The notes: a model not told the origin generated them from the sequence alone. A stretch of DNA of 64,000 bases from Aliivibrio fischeri (GCA_038993745.2 CP160629.1:1-64000), one strand, 5' to 3'. Shown: positions 21,895 to 34,510, counted from the first letter of the stretch. Made by a program: numbers and translations.

Positions 21895-22836
21895 ATGGAA
21901 TTAGAAGAAGTTTATCGTCGTGATTTAAATTTGTTAATTGCACTTAAAGTATTGTTAGAAGAAAACAGTGTTAGCCAAGCTGCGGTGCGACTTAATTTGA
22001 GTCAGTCGGCAATGAGCCGAGTATTAGGGCGGTTACGTGATTTATTAGGGGATCCGCTATTTACTCGACAGGGGCAGCATTTAGTTCCAACTCAAAAAGC
22101 GTTAGAGATTAATGAGCAGATAAACCTCCCATTAGAATCATTACGTCAGTTGTTAACACCAAGCGACTTTACACCTATGCATTGTGATCAGCATTTTTTA
22201 ATCGCAACCACTGATTATGCAATGCAAACAATCTTACCTTATGCATTACCAAAAATTTATGAACAAGCGCCAAATATCTCATTAGAGTTTGCACCTTTAA
22301 ATCATGAAAACTTATTTAAGCAACTCAGTACTGAAAAAGTAGATATGGCAATTTGTCGTCCTATCGGCTCTGTATTACCACTTAAACAGGAAGTGTTAGG
22401 GCAGGTCGGTGTGTTGTGTTTACTCTCTAAAAATCATCCGTTATCTGGCTCAATACTGACCTTGGATGATTATCTGTCTTTGCCACATGCAATGATAGCA
22501 ATTAGCGATGGAGTAAAAGCGTTAATTGATGCGGCTTTATCAGGACAAAGAGAAAGAAGACAAGTACTTAGGGCTTATCATTTAGAAGCGGCGTTAGCGA
22601 TTGTCGATAAAATGCCATTGGTGATCACTGTGCCCGCAGATTTGGCGTATTTAGTGGCTGAACGCTACGATTTAGTGATTAAACCATTACCTTTTGAATT
22701 TACTCCGTTTGATTATTCACTGATTTGGCATTCGCGTTGTGATACATCACCAGCTCAAACCTGGCTACGACGAGTGGTTAAAGAAGAGTGCGGTAAGTTA
22801 ATTGAAAAACGTATTGAAGATATTGGTTTTGCATAA
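21895..22836 (+). CDS. LysR-family transcriptional regulator
   Basis: The 313-residue protein has an N-terminal winged helix-turn-helix (DLNLLIALKVLLEENSVSQA, then LNLSQSAMSRVLGRLRDLLGDPLF, about 9-59) and a periplasmic-binding-like effector domain. Such regulators bind a small metabolite and usually control a neighbouring gene. The nearest candidate is acuI, which is convergent rather than divergent, so the target is uncertain. It has its own terminator. Confidence 0.88.
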   Translation: MELEEVYRRDLNLLIALKVLLEENSVSQAAVRLNLSQSAMSRVLGRLRDLLGDPLFTRQGQHLVPTQKALEINEQINLPLESLRQLLTPSDFTPMHCDQHFLIATTDYAMQTILPYALPKIYEQAPNISLEFAPLNHENLFKQLSTEKVDMAICRPIGSVLPLKQEVLGQVGVLCLLSKNHPLSGSILTLDDYLSLPHAMIAISDGVKALIDAALSGQRERRQVLRAYHLEAALAIVDKMPLVITVPADLAYLVAERYDLVIKPLPFEFTPFDYSLIWHSRCDTSPAQTWLRRVVKEECGKLIEKRIEDIGFA

Positions 22837-22843
22837 TAAAAAA

Positions 22844-22864
22844 GGCAGCGATTATGCTGCCTTG
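22844..22864 (+). terminator. Terminator of the LysR gene
   Basis: GGCAGC (22844-22849) and GCTGCC (22856-22861) form a 6-bp stem, preceded by six A but followed by only two T, so it may work best on the minus strand. Confidence 0.6.
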
Positions 22865-22880
22865 AATTACTGATGTTATC

Positions 22881-22910
22881 TAAAACTAAGTTAGGTAGGA
22901 CTTAGTTTTA
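22881..22910. terminator. Perfect 10-bp inverted repeat downstream of acuI
   Basis: TAAAACTAAG (22881-22890) and CTTAGTTTTA (22901-22910) are perfectly complementary around a 10-base loop. It lies between the LysR gene and acuI, just beyond the tandem repeat, and is a plausible transcription terminator for acuI on the minus strand. Confidence 0.55.
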
Positions 22911-22916
22911 AACCTT

Positions 22917-22988
22917 TTAGATTTTAATAACTACTTAGATTTTAATAACTACTTAGATTTTAATAACTACTTAGATTTTAATAACTAC
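22917..22988. repeat. Four exact 18-bp tandem repeats at the 3' end of acuI
   Basis: The unit TTAGATTTTAATAACTAC occurs four times head to tail (22917-22934, 22935-22952, 22953-22970, 22971-22988). On the acuI strand each unit reads as the last six codons of the gene, VVIKI plus stop. The gene uses the first copy; the other three are untranslated duplicates. Confidence 0.97.
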
Positions 22989-23951
22989 GCGACCTGTGAT
23001 TTGACCATTGGTAATGTCTTCAGCAGCTTGGATAGCATCATCAAGAGACACTTCTTTTGTTGCTTGGTCAAAGAATGATGCTGGTAGTAGTTCAGCTAAT
23101 TGTTCCCATGCTTTAATGCGTTTTTCGCGAGGGCACATTACAGAGTCAATACCTTGTAGGCGAACATTGCGTAGAATGAATGGCATTACCGTTGTTGGTA
23201 AATCAAAACCACCAGCAAGACCACATGCCGCTACTGCGCCGTTGTAATCTACTTGTGCTAATACTTTTGCCAATACTTTGCTACCAACAGTATCGATAGC
23301 GCCAGCCCATAGTTGTTTTTCTAATGGTTTTGCTGGTTCTTCTAATTCGCTACGCTCAACAATACGAGTAGCACCTAGAGATTTTAGTAATTCGCCATTT
23401 TCAGAAGCTCGGCCTGTTACTGCTGCAACTTTATAACCCAATTGGTTTAGAAGTGTAATTGCAACACTGCCCACACCGCCGCTTGAACCCGTTACTAGGA
23501 TTTCACCGTCTTCAGGTTTAATATCGGCATCAACAATAGCTTGTACACATAGCATTGCCGTGAAACCAGCTGTACCGATTGCCATTACTTTTTTAGCATC
23601 TAGGCCTTTTGGCATAGGTACTAACCAGTCACCGTTTAGGCTTGCTTTCTCAGCCATACCACCCCAGTGACCTTCACCAACACCCCAACCAGTAAGAACA
23701 ACTTCATCACCCGCTTTATAGCGAGGATCATCTGATTGAGAAACCACACCTGATAAGTCGATACCAGGAACCATTGGGAAGTTACGAACAATGCGTCCTT
23801 TACCAGTGATCGCTAAGCCGTCTTTGTAGTTAAGAGAAGAGTAGTTTACGTCGATTTTAACATTACCTTCAGGTAGTTGAGATTCATCGATCTCAGTAAC
23901 TGCTGCAATTGTATTTCTATCTTCTTGATTTAGAACTAATGCTTTAAACAT
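22971..23951 (-). CDS. acuI: Acrylyl-CoA reductase AcuI (YhdH-type quinone oxidoreductase family)
   Basis: AcuI-type medium-chain dehydrogenase/reductases reduce acrylyl-CoA to propanoyl-CoA with NADPH, detoxifying acrylate from DMSP or propionate metabolism. The 326-residue protein has the MFKALVLNQED start, VNYSSLNYKDGLAITGKG, the nucleotide-binding GSSGGVGSVA loop and LRNVRLQGIDSVMCP. The ATG at 23951 is chosen because GGAG lies 7 bases upstream; an in-frame TTG would overlap it. Its stop codon is in the first unit of an 18-bp tandem repeat. Confidence 0.9.
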   Translation of the reverse strand: MFKALVLNQEDRNTIAAVTEIDESQLPEGNVKIDVNYSSLNYKDGLAITGKGRIVRNFPMVPGIDLSGVVSQSDDPRYKAGDEVVLTGWGVGEGHWGGMAEKASLNGDWLVPMPKGLDAKKVMAIGTAGFTAMLCVQAIVDADIKPEDGEILVTGSSGGVGSVAITLLNQLGYKVAAVTGRASENGELLKSLGATRIVERSELEEPAKPLEKQLWAGAIDTVGSKVLAKVLAQVDYNGAVAACGLAGGFDLPTTVMPFILRNVRLQGIDSVMCPREKRIKAWEQLAELLPASFFDQATKEVSLDDAIQAAEDITNGQITGRVVIKI

Positions 23952-24375
23952 AACGAACTCCAATAAGGATAATAACGAACATCAAACGGTCTGTTTGACC
24001 AATGAGAGTAAGTGTAGGTGAGTTTTGAAAAGAAAAAAAATGATACTTAAACATGAGCTATATGCGTTTTATGCATAGATCACTAGTCTAGAAAATAAAC
24101 AAAAAAATGAAAATAAGATCTTTACTTTTTTCTAGTTCGTGGTAATTTTGCGCCTTGCTCTAATGTATAGAGTTATTAATACAAGCAATAAGTACAAGTA
24201 AAACCCTCAGAAATATCTTCAAAAAAGTATTATCTCCGTGTTTCATTTCACTTTTCCAATCATTAATAATTGAACATTTCAGCAGATCGTTAGCAACGAA
24301 TAAGCCTAACTGGATCTATTTATAATGTAATGTGACCGTGTGCAATCGAGGTTGTGAAAATGCGTCGGCTTTATA

Positions 24376-24414
24376 CCTAACTAATGCTGTTAGGCTGCTT
24401 CCGTTACAAAGCAG
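24376..24414 (+). other. Two adjacent hairpins in the gap upstream of the 24-codon ORF
   Basis: CCTAAC 24376-24381 pairs with GTTAGG 24389-24394, and CTGCTT 24395-24400 pairs with AAGCAG 24409-24414, back to back. They could form the leader of the small transcript that ends at 24683. No T run follows, so a terminator is unlikely. The remainder of the 23952-24532 gap shows only AT-rich sequence to my reading. Confidence 0.4.
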
Positions 24415-24532
24415 AAAGATAAAGGACGTACAATCTCTCTAGTATAAATTACATAAGATAAATATCTCTTCTCAGGCTAAACGAAAGCATCACTTTGATG
24501 CATGTTTATACTTAAGTTAAGAAGGATATCTC

Positions 24533-24607
24533 ATGTCTAAATCAACAGGCAGAAAGCGTTTTTGGTTCCACCAATCTCGTGATACAAAAACTACATTCAA
24601 AAAGTAG
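24533..24607 (+). CDS. Possible 24-residue basic peptide
   Basis: An ATG at 24533 opens 24 codons ending in TAG at 24605. The product is Lys/Arg-rich (begins MSKSTGRKRFWFHQSRDTK). An AAGGAT ribosome-binding site lies 6 bases before the ATG, and a strong terminator follows 34 bases after the stop. That gives a complete mini-gene in an otherwise empty 750-base gap. I recognise no family. It could instead be an sRNA whose ORF is incidental. Confidence 0.45.
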   Translation: MSKSTGRKRFWFHQSRDTKTTFKK

Positions 24608-24640
24608 TCTGTTTATAGCACTCAGCTATAGATAGAAAGA

Positions 24641-24683
24641 AAAAGTCGCTTCAATGTTCATAGAACAGAGAGCGACTTTTTTT
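24641..24683. terminator. Bidirectional terminator between the mini-ORF and fadA
   Basis: AAAAGTCGCT (24641-24650) and AGCGACTTTT (24671-24680) form a perfect 10-bp stem, with an inner TGTTC/GAACA stem (24655-24659 with 24663-24667). Seven T follow. It can end the rightward mini-gene and the leftward fadBA transcript. Confidence 0.9.
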
Positions 24684-24710
24684 GTTTTTAACGTTTGAAT
24701 TTACTTAGTA

Positions 24711-28064
<3,354 letters not shown>

Positions 28065-28115
28065 TTTCTATCTCCATGAAATAAAAACCAGAGAGGTGTA
28101 TTCATTATTATATTA

Positions 28116-28132
28116 ATCTGGTTTGACCAGTT
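28116..28132 (-). promoter_or_regulatory. FadR operator upstream of fadBA
   Basis: ATCTGGTTTGACCAGTT closely matches the FadR-binding sequence known upstream of E. coli fadB (ATCTGGTACGACCAGAT), keeping both CTGGT and ACCAG half-sites. It lies about 50 bases before the fadB start. FadR bound here would repress beta-oxidation until long-chain acyl-CoA releases it. Confidence 0.82.
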
Positions 28133-28306
28133 AATATTGGTTCTTATTTAAACAGATTTCAAATTAAATTTAACAATTTGTTTACGTTTATCTTGTTTGA
28201 TCACAAATTTGTTTGATGTAAACCGAGAATAAACATCAGCTTAAAAGAGTAAATTTCGACAGAAGTGATACACTTTAAGGTTCCGTTTTTGCTATCAGTG
28301 TAAGCT

Positions 28307-28923
28307 ATGAATGACCAGCCATATCAAGTACCCAAGGCGATGGTGGTATTTGAAGAAGAGATAAAAAAAGCATCTTTATAACGTATTTAGCTCGAACGTC
28401 TTCCGTTGATGACGCGAAAGCATTTGTTGCTGAAATAAAAGCTAAGCATTCAGATGCTCGTCATAACTGCTGGGGGTTTGTTGCGGGTCGACCTGAAGAT
28501 TCTATGAAATGGGGATTCAGTGATGACGGTGAGCCGTCTGGTACTGCAGGCAAACCAATATTAGCTCAATTGAGTGGCAGCGGTATCGGTGAGATAACAG
28601 CGGTTGTTACACGTTATTACGGTGGTGTGCGTTTAGGTACTGGCGGTTTAGTAAAAGCTTATGGCGGCGGAGTTCAACAAGCATTAAAACTGATAGAAAC
28701 TGAAGAAAAAAGAATTACTGATACGGTTATTTTGCACTGTGATTATAACTTAGTGAGTTTGGTCGAAACTTTGTTGAGTCAATTTGAAGGTATTCAAGTG
28801 GATGCACAATACAGTGATAAGGTAGTGATGAGCGTTGAGTTAGAAAAGCGCGTTATTGAAGAATTTAAGATTGCCATTATCAATAAGAGTGGCGCAAAAA
28901 TTGAATTTCCTTCAGATACATGA
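28307..28923 (+). pseudogene. yigZ: YigZ (IMPACT family protein), frameshifted in this sequence
   Basis: YigZ is a conserved two-domain protein of the UPF0029/IMPACT family whose precise role is unclear. Translation from the ATG at 28307 gives MNDQPYQVPKAMVVFEEEIK and then stops after a run of seven A (28363-28369). Adding one A continues into ITYLARTSSVDDAKAF, NCWGFVAGRPEDSMKWGFSDDGEPSGTAG and YYGGVRLGTGGLVKAYGGG, the family core, giving about 205 residues, the normal length. It precedes trkH and hemG in a conserved order. A homopolymer error is the simplest explanation. Confidence 0.88.
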
Positions 28924-28979
28924 AATTCAAATACCATTAATTATTTAGGATATGAGTGACGTCAAGCGTCCAATAAACC

Positions 28980-30437
28980 ATGCAGTTTCGTTCAATTATT
29001 CGAATCGTGGGTATTTTACTCGCGGTATTCAGTTTTTTCATGTTGGCTCCTGCCTTTATCGCGTTTATATATCGTGATGGTGCCGGTGTACCATTTGTTA
29101 TTACCTTCTTTTTATTATTAGCTGGTGGCGGGGCTCTTTGGTTTCCTAACCGCCAGCATAAACATGAATTAAAATCACGTGATGGCTTTTTAATTGTCGT
29201 TCTTTTTTGGATGGTAATCGGTAGTGCAGGAGCATTGCCATTTTTGTTTTCAGGTTCACCAGATATTTCGGTAACTAATGCCTTTTTTGAATCATTTTCA
29301 GGGTTAACGACAACTGGTGCAACGGTACTAACTGGGTTAGATCATTTACCAAAAGCGATTTTATTCTATCGCCAATTGCTCCAATGGTTTGGTGGTATGG
29401 GGATTATTGTATTAGCTGTGGCTATCTTACCTGTTCTAGGAATTGGTGGTATGCAGCTGTATCGTGCTGAAATCCCTGGTCCAGTTAAAGATTCCAAAAT
29501 GACGCCACGTATAGCGGAAACAGCAAAGGTGCTTTGGTATATCTACCTAACCTTAACTATTGCCTGCGCATTGGCATTCTGGGTTGCCGGAATGGGGTGG
29601 TTTGATGCTATTTCTCATAGTTTTTCAACCATAGCGATTGGTGGATTTTCTACTTATGATGCCAGTATGGGGCACTTTAATAGCCCTGTGATTAACGCTA
29701 TTACGGTCGTATTTTTATTGATATCAGCTTGTAACTTTTCACTTCACTTTGCTGCGTTTGCATCGGGTGGTGTTCATCCAAAATATTATTGGCGTGATCC
29801 TGAATTTAGAGCATTTATTTTCATTCAAATTCTCTTATTCTTAATTACTTTTTTATTGTTGCTAAAGCACAATACATATAACTCGGTCGGAACCGCAATT
29901 GATCAGGCGTTATTCCAAACCGTGTCAATTTCAACGACAGCAGGATTTACGACGACTAGCTTTGCTGAATGGCCACTGTTTTTACCTGTTTTATTACTGT
30001 TTTCTTCTTTTATTGGTGGTTGTGCAGGCTCAACCGGTGGCGGTATGAAAGTGATTCGTATTTTATTACTGTCATTGCAAGGCATGCGTGAAATTAAGCG
30101 ATTGATTCACCCAAGAGCGATTTATACGATTAAGATTGGAACTAAAGCATTACCTCAGCGTGTGGTTGATGCGGTATGGGGTTTCTTCTCTGCTTATGCC
30201 TTGGTGTTTGTTATTTGTATGCTGGCATTAATTGCTACAGGGATTGATGAATTAACTGCTTTCTCTGCAGTTGCAGCAACATTGAATAATTTAGGACCAG
30301 GTTTGGGTGAAGTTGCGGTTCACTTTGGTGAAGTAAATGATGCCGCAAAATGGATACTGATTATCGCTATGCTGTTTGGACGTTTAGAGGTATTTACGCT
30401 TCTTATTTTGTTCACACCGACGTTTTGGCGTAGCTAG
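28980..30437 (+). CDS. trkH: Trk potassium uptake system membrane subunit TrkH
   Basis: TrkH is the pore-forming K+ uptake subunit, gated by the cytosolic NAD-binding TrkA (not in this window). The 485-residue protein has multiple membrane helices and the four pore repeats, seen as SGLTTTGATVL, SIAIGGFSTYDAS, STTAGFTTTSF and AATLNNLGPGLG, plus GGCAGSTGGGMKV. It lies 56 bases after yigZ and 32 before hemG, matching the yigZ-trkH-hemG order of other gamma-proteobacteria. Confidence 0.96.
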   Translation: MQFRSIIRIVGILLAVFSFFMLAPAFIAFIYRDGAGVPFVITFFLLLAGGGALWFPNRQHKHELKSRDGFLIVVLFWMVIGSAGALPFLFSGSPDISVTNAFFESFSGLTTTGATVLTGLDHLPKAILFYRQLLQWFGGMGIIVLAVAILPVLGIGGMQLYRAEIPGPVKDSKMTPRIAETAKVLWYIYLTLTIACALAFWVAGMGWFDAISHSFSTIAIGGFSTYDASMGHFNSPVINAITVVFLLISACNFSLHFAAFASGGVHPKYYWRDPEFRAFIFIQILLFLITFLLLLKHNTYNSVGTAIDQALFQTVSISTTAGFTTTSFAEWPLFLPVLLLFSSFIGGCAGSTGGGMKVIRILLLSLQGMREIKRLIHPRAIYTIKIGTKALPQRVVDAVWGFFSAYALVFVICMLALIATGIDELTAFSAVAATLNNLGPGLGEVAVHFGEVNDAAKWILIIAMLFGRLEVFTLLILFTPTFWRS

Positions 30438-30469
30438 TTTTTATAATTCAACAGATTAAAGGGTTTACT

Positions 30470-30994
30470 GTGGAAAGAGTATTACTTCTTCACTCAAGTC
30501 GTGAAGGTCAAACGATTAAAATATTGAACTACATTGCGACAAAGTTAGGAAGTGATGTTCAGTGTGAATTAGTTGATTTACACCAACCGCTATCGGTTTC
30601 ATTTTCTGATTATGATCGTGTTGTTATTGGTGCTTCAATTCGTTATGGCCACTTAAATAAAAAGCTGTATCAATTTATCACTAAGTACCAAACGGAATTA
30701 GAACAGGCTAAGGCTGGGTTCTTTATTGTTAACTTAACCGCTCGTAAAGAGGGGAAAGATACGCCTGAAACGAGTGTGTACTTTAAGAAGTTCTTACTTA
30801 AATCGCCTTGGGTTCCTGCGTTACAGGATACGTTTGCTGGTGCATTGTTTTATCCTCGCTATAACTGGTTTGATCGTGTCATGATTCAATTCATAATGAA
30901 AATGACAGGTGGTGAAACGGATCCAACTAAGGAAGTTGAATACACTAACTGGCAACGAGTTGATCAATTCGTAGAGAAGATTAAACGCGGTTAA
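30470..30994 (+). CDS. hemG: Menaquinone-dependent protoporphyrinogen oxidase HemG
   Basis: HemG oxidises protoporphyrinogen IX to protoporphyrin IX in haem synthesis, using a flavodoxin-like fold with FMN and passing electrons to quinone. The 174-residue protein has the N-terminal FMN loop LLHSSREGQT, the GASIRYGHLNKKL segment and the family loop region around AGALFYPRYNWFDRVMIQFIMKMTGGETD. The start is GTG at 30470, preceded by AAAGGG. hemB lies elsewhere in the window (58.7 kb). Confidence 0.94.
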   Translation: MERVLLLHSSREGQTIKILNYIATKLGSDVQCELVDLHQPLSVSFSDYDRVVIGASIRYGHLNKKLYQFITKYQTELEQAKAGFFIVNLTARKEGKDTPETSVYFKKFLLKSPWVPALQDTFAGALFYPRYNWFDRVMIQFIMKMTGGETDPTKEVEYTNWQRVDQFVEKIKRG

Positions 30995-31112
30995 GTTTTA
31001 CCCATTTTGGATAAAATAGTGCGATATAAGTAGAATTTTTGTTTTAGATTCAAATTTTTAGCTTCAAAAGTATGGATTTTATTATTGAAGTGATTACAAT
31101 AGCACGCACAAC

Positions 31113-31189
<77 letters not shown>

Positions 31190-31198
31190 TATTTAGAG

Positions 31199-31230
31199 AA
31201 GGCTTGTATCGAAAGGTACAAGCCTTTTTG
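31199..31230 (+). terminator. Terminator of tRNA-Trp
   Basis: AAGGCTTGTA (31199-31208) and TACAAGCCTT (31217-31226) form a perfect 10-bp stem ending in five T, starting 10 bases after the tRNA. Confidence 0.92.
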
Positions 31231-31370
31231 CTATCTGGGGTTTGAGAAAATAAACGAGATCAATACCTTATTGATAATAATAACTATTTCCCTTTATATC
31301 TTGCAATTATGCTTAATTTATATTCAGATACGTAACTTATAAAATATAAATATAATTACCAGGATGTATT

Positions 31371-34124
31371 ATGAAAGGTTATTGGTTGGCGTTTATTGCT
31401 TGCTTGTTTATTTCAGGATGTGCAACCACATCAGTTACAGAACTTAAATCTGATCCTCGTTGGGTCAGTGGTCAGCTTGATAATGGGTTCCGTTATCATA
31501 TTTATCCTGATCGAGAAAAAGAAGTATCTATTCGTTTTATTGTTCATGCCGGCTCATTTCAAGAGACACAAAATCAAAAAGGTTACGCTCATTTTGTAGA
31601 GCATATGGCTTTTAATGGTAGCGAACACTTTTCGCAAAATGATGTTATCTCTCTATTTGAAGATGCAGGATTAAGTTTTGGAGCGGATATTAACGCTTAC
31701 ACTTCTTATTCTGAAACCGTGTATAAACTTGATTTACCTGATAACTCTCAGCTTAACAATGCGCTTGTTTGGATGAGAGATATTGGTGATGGTATTGAAC
31801 TGTCATCTAAAGAAGTGGAAAAAGAGAAAGAGGTTATTCTTGGTGAGTTTCGTTACTCAAGGTTAGAAGATAAGCCTATTTCGGCTCAGTTTTATGAGCA
31901 TATGACCGCAGGAACTGTTTATGAAAATAGCGATCCTATTGGGAATAAGGAGTCGGTTTTATCTGCGTCCCCAACACAACTTGCAGAGTTTTATCAGCAG
32001 TGGTATCAACCTCAATTAACCGAAATTGTTATTAGTGGCGATGTTACTCTTGAAGGTGCGATTACACTGATAACTAAACATTTTGAAAGTTGGAAGAAAG
32101 GCTCTTCAGGTGTAAGTACGATGCCATTAGAGTCTCTAAATCAAAATGACTTTATTGCTAAAGTGGCAAGTGGTGAGCCACCAAGTATTGCTCTGGTTAT
32201 TGAGCGTGGTGATTTTAGAGTAAATACAAGAGAACAGCAGCATCAACTATGGTTAGATGAAATTGCTCATTCAATTATTCAGCAAAGGTTAGGTGGTGTA
32301 TTCCTTGACGCTGCAATGCCTGTTCAATGGATTTACTCGATGGATTACTATGTATCTGATCAGCGCTATTTTATTTCTTCAGTTTCATTTCCTGCTAGTT
32401 ATAGAACCCAAAGCCAAACACTATTTTTAGATACGTTAGCTTCATTACGAGATCATGGTGTGTCACATGGTGAGTTGGATAACTTACTTCAACCTTATCA
32501 TTATCAACTTGATAATCTTGATGCAAATCTTGAAAACTTAACGCCTTATGATCATGTTGAAAACAGAGTTAATGGTGTTGTGAGTCAGCAGATAAGTCAA
32601 TCCAGTTTAGATTACAAGGCAAGTTTGACGTCATTTTTAGCAGCGACAGATTTGAAGGTTGTTAATGATCATATTGATGAGTTGCTTTCGTCTTCATACC
32701 AATTTGCTATTGGTGTTGATGCCGTTGAATCTCTCTCTCAAATAGAATTAAGTATTCCTGAGTTAAAGTCTGTGTATGCAAAATCGGGAAGTGAACCACT
32801 AATTAATAATGTTAGTGCCGCTTTTCCTGTTCCAATGAGCAGTGGAATGATTTTGTCTGAAACTAAATTATTTGAGGAGGTTGATTTAACTCGCTGGACA
32901 CTAGATAACGGATTAAATGTTCTTTATTTGAGAAAAACCGATGCCGGTGATGACGTGGTGTTTTCGTTAGCAAGCCAAGGCGGAATAGCAGCATTGCCTT
33001 CAGAGTTGATACCAGCAGCGAATATTGCCATACCAGCAGTGACTCGTAGCGGTCTTGGTAAATTCACAGGCTCTCAGTTAGATGCTCATTTGAGAAATGA
33101 AGGTATTGAGCTTTATCCTTTTATTAATTTTACTCATCACGGTCTTGAAGGAATTACGGATAAGGAAGGGCTTGCTGAGACGTTTGCTGTAATTACTGCA
33201 ATTATGTCTGAAATTAATGTTGATGAAGGGCAGTTAAAAGCGGTAAAGCAGGAGTTTGAACAAAACAGAGATGCTTATATCTCTACATCTCTTGGTCAGT
33301 TTACTAAAGCTATTAATAGGAACACTTATTCTTCTATTAATCGACATCAACTACTCGATGGGGAGGATGTAAATCTCGTTACTAGTGAACAGATTAAACG
33401 AGTACATCAGTTATTATTTCAACAGAATCGTAATTATCAGTTAGTTATTGTAGCTGATTTAAAACCGTCAGAGTTAAAACCATTACTTCGTCAGTACTTA
33501 GCAAATATACGTTTAGGTGCTGCAGAGAAAACGAATTACGCTGTTACTTATAAGTCAGATTCTGTACCGAGTATTAGCATGGCGGTAAATACCGAACAGA
33601 GTAGTCATTATATTTCTCAGTTTATAGCGGTTCAGGGCTTGGAAGATCACTCTGCAAAATCCATTTTTATTCAGGATATGCTGCAAAGAATAGTATCTAA
33701 GAGATTGATGCACTATGTTCGAGAAGAACTCAGTTTAGATTATGCTCCATATGCGCTTATGGTGAATGCTGACAGTGAGTTTAAGCCTCATTGGGTTATG
33801 GGGGCACAAGTTGACCCTAAGAATGCAGAGCTTATTGAATCTGCCATTGATAAGGTAATAAAAGATTTATTACGTGGGGTAACAGAAAATGAAGTTAATG
33901 CTGCAGCTAAACAGCTAGTGGTTGATTTAGAACCATTAAAAAATAACAGCACTCAACAAGCATGGCTGCTAAATCGTTACACCATACATAACTACGGAAT
34001 TGAAGCTCTATTTGGTATTTCAGAAACAGCAAACTCAGTTAATGCAGAAGATATAAATAGATTGATCAAATATTCATTTGGTAAAAACAGTCATCAATTT
34101 AAGTATCTATCGACTCCAATTTGA
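31371..34124 (+). CDS. M16-family zinc metalloprotease, lipoprotein
   Basis: The 917-residue protein starts with a lipoprotein signal (CLFISGC, Cys17) and contains an inverzincin domain with HFVEH (His74, Glu77, His78) and the distal Glu ligand in EKEVILGEF (about 154). A second, inactive M16-like half covers roughly residues 500-900 (TRWTLDNGLNVLYLRKTDAGDD). PqqL-type proteases of this layout degrade imported or periplasmic peptides. It stands alone with an AGGA ribosome-binding site; substrate and partner are not visible. Confidence 0.88.
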   Translation: MKGYWLAFIACLFISGCATTSVTELKSDPRWVSGQLDNGFRYHIYPDREKEVSIRFIVHAGSFQETQNQKGYAHFVEHMAFNGSEHFSQNDVISLFEDAGLSFGADINAYTSYSETVYKLDLPDNSQLNNALVWMRDIGDGIELSSKEVEKEKEVILGEFRYSRLEDKPISAQFYEHMTAGTVYENSDPIGNKESVLSASPTQLAEFYQQWYQPQLTEIVISGDVTLEGAITLITKHFESWKKGSSGVSTMPLESLNQNDFIAKVASGEPPSIALVIERGDFRVNTREQQHQLWLDEIAHSIIQQRLGGVFLDAAMPVQWIYSMDYYVSDQRYFISSVSFPASYRTQSQTLFLDTLASLRDHGVSHGELDNLLQPYHYQLDNLDANLENLTPYDHVENRVNGVVSQQISQSSLDYKASLTSFLAATDLKVVNDHIDELLSSSYQFAIGVDAVESLSQIELSIPELKSVYAKSGSEPLINNVSAAFPVPMSSGMILSETKLFEEVDLTRWTLDNGLNVLYLRKTDAGDDVVFSLASQGGIAALPSELIPAANIAIPAVTRSGLGKFTGSQLDAHLRNEGIELYPFINFTHHGLEGITDKEGLAETFAVITAIMSEINVDEGQLKAVKQEFEQNRDAYISTSLGQFTKAINRNTYSSINRHQLLDGEDVNLVTSEQIKRVHQLLFQQNRNYQLVIVADLKPSELKPLLRQYLANIRLGAAEKTNYAVTYKSDSVPSISMAVNTEQSSHYISQFIAVQGLEDHSAKSIFIQDMLQRIVSKRLMHYVREELSLDYAPYALMVNADSEFKPHWVMGAQVDPKNAELIESAIDKVIKDLLRGVTENEVNAAAKQLVVDLEPLKNNSTQQAWLLNRYTIHNYGIEALFGISETANSVNAEDINRLIKYSFGKNSHQFKYLSTPI

Positions 34125-34205
34125 TTTTTTTGTGATCTATATCTTGTTTTTTAGGGCGTAGATAGTAAAATCGCTGCTTAATTAATCATCTAGGGTTTTG
34201 TTTAA

Positions 34206-34400
34206 ATGGGTTACGATTTAGGTACTGTTTATCTTGGTCAAATGGCTGCAAAAAAAATGCTTAACGAAGAAATGTATGGCAAACAGCAACCAAGAATAAA
34301 AAAAACAGCAGTAACAAAAAAACTTTGGAAAGGATTCGAAAAAGTTAACACTAAAATGGCAAACATGGTGAGTGGATACACTCCTGTATTAACTTGGTAA
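34206..34400 (+). CDS. Small basic protein of unknown function (64 aa)
   Basis: The 64-residue product (MGYDLGTVYLGQMAAKKMLN at the start, then Lys-rich) is preceded by a weak purine stretch and followed by a clear terminator at 34421-34447, which supports an independent transcription unit. No family, signal peptide or membrane segment is recognised. Confidence 0.6.
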   Translation: MGYDLGTVYLGQMAAKKMLNEEMYGKQQPRIKKTAVTKKLWKGFEKVNTKMANMVSGYTPVLTW

Positions 34401-34420
34401 ATGATTTACTGAATAGTTTG

Positions 34421-34450
34421 AAAGGGCATACCTAAGGTGTGCCTTTTTTA
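34421..34450 (+). terminator. Terminator of the 64-aa gene
   Basis: AAGGGCATACC and GGTGTGCCTTT pair around a 3-base loop with one G-U pair and run into six T. Confidence 0.88.
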
Positions 34451-34510
34451 TTTGCCATTTGAAAATGATAGGAGTAGCATTCCGCTTGTTGTTTGGTTCT
34501 TATGCTAAAT

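Noticed and set aside
29176..29181. CACGTG core as a further parS site
   Set aside because: Flanks do not match parS; the same applies to the CACGTG at 37505-37510 and to other lone CACGTG cores in the window.
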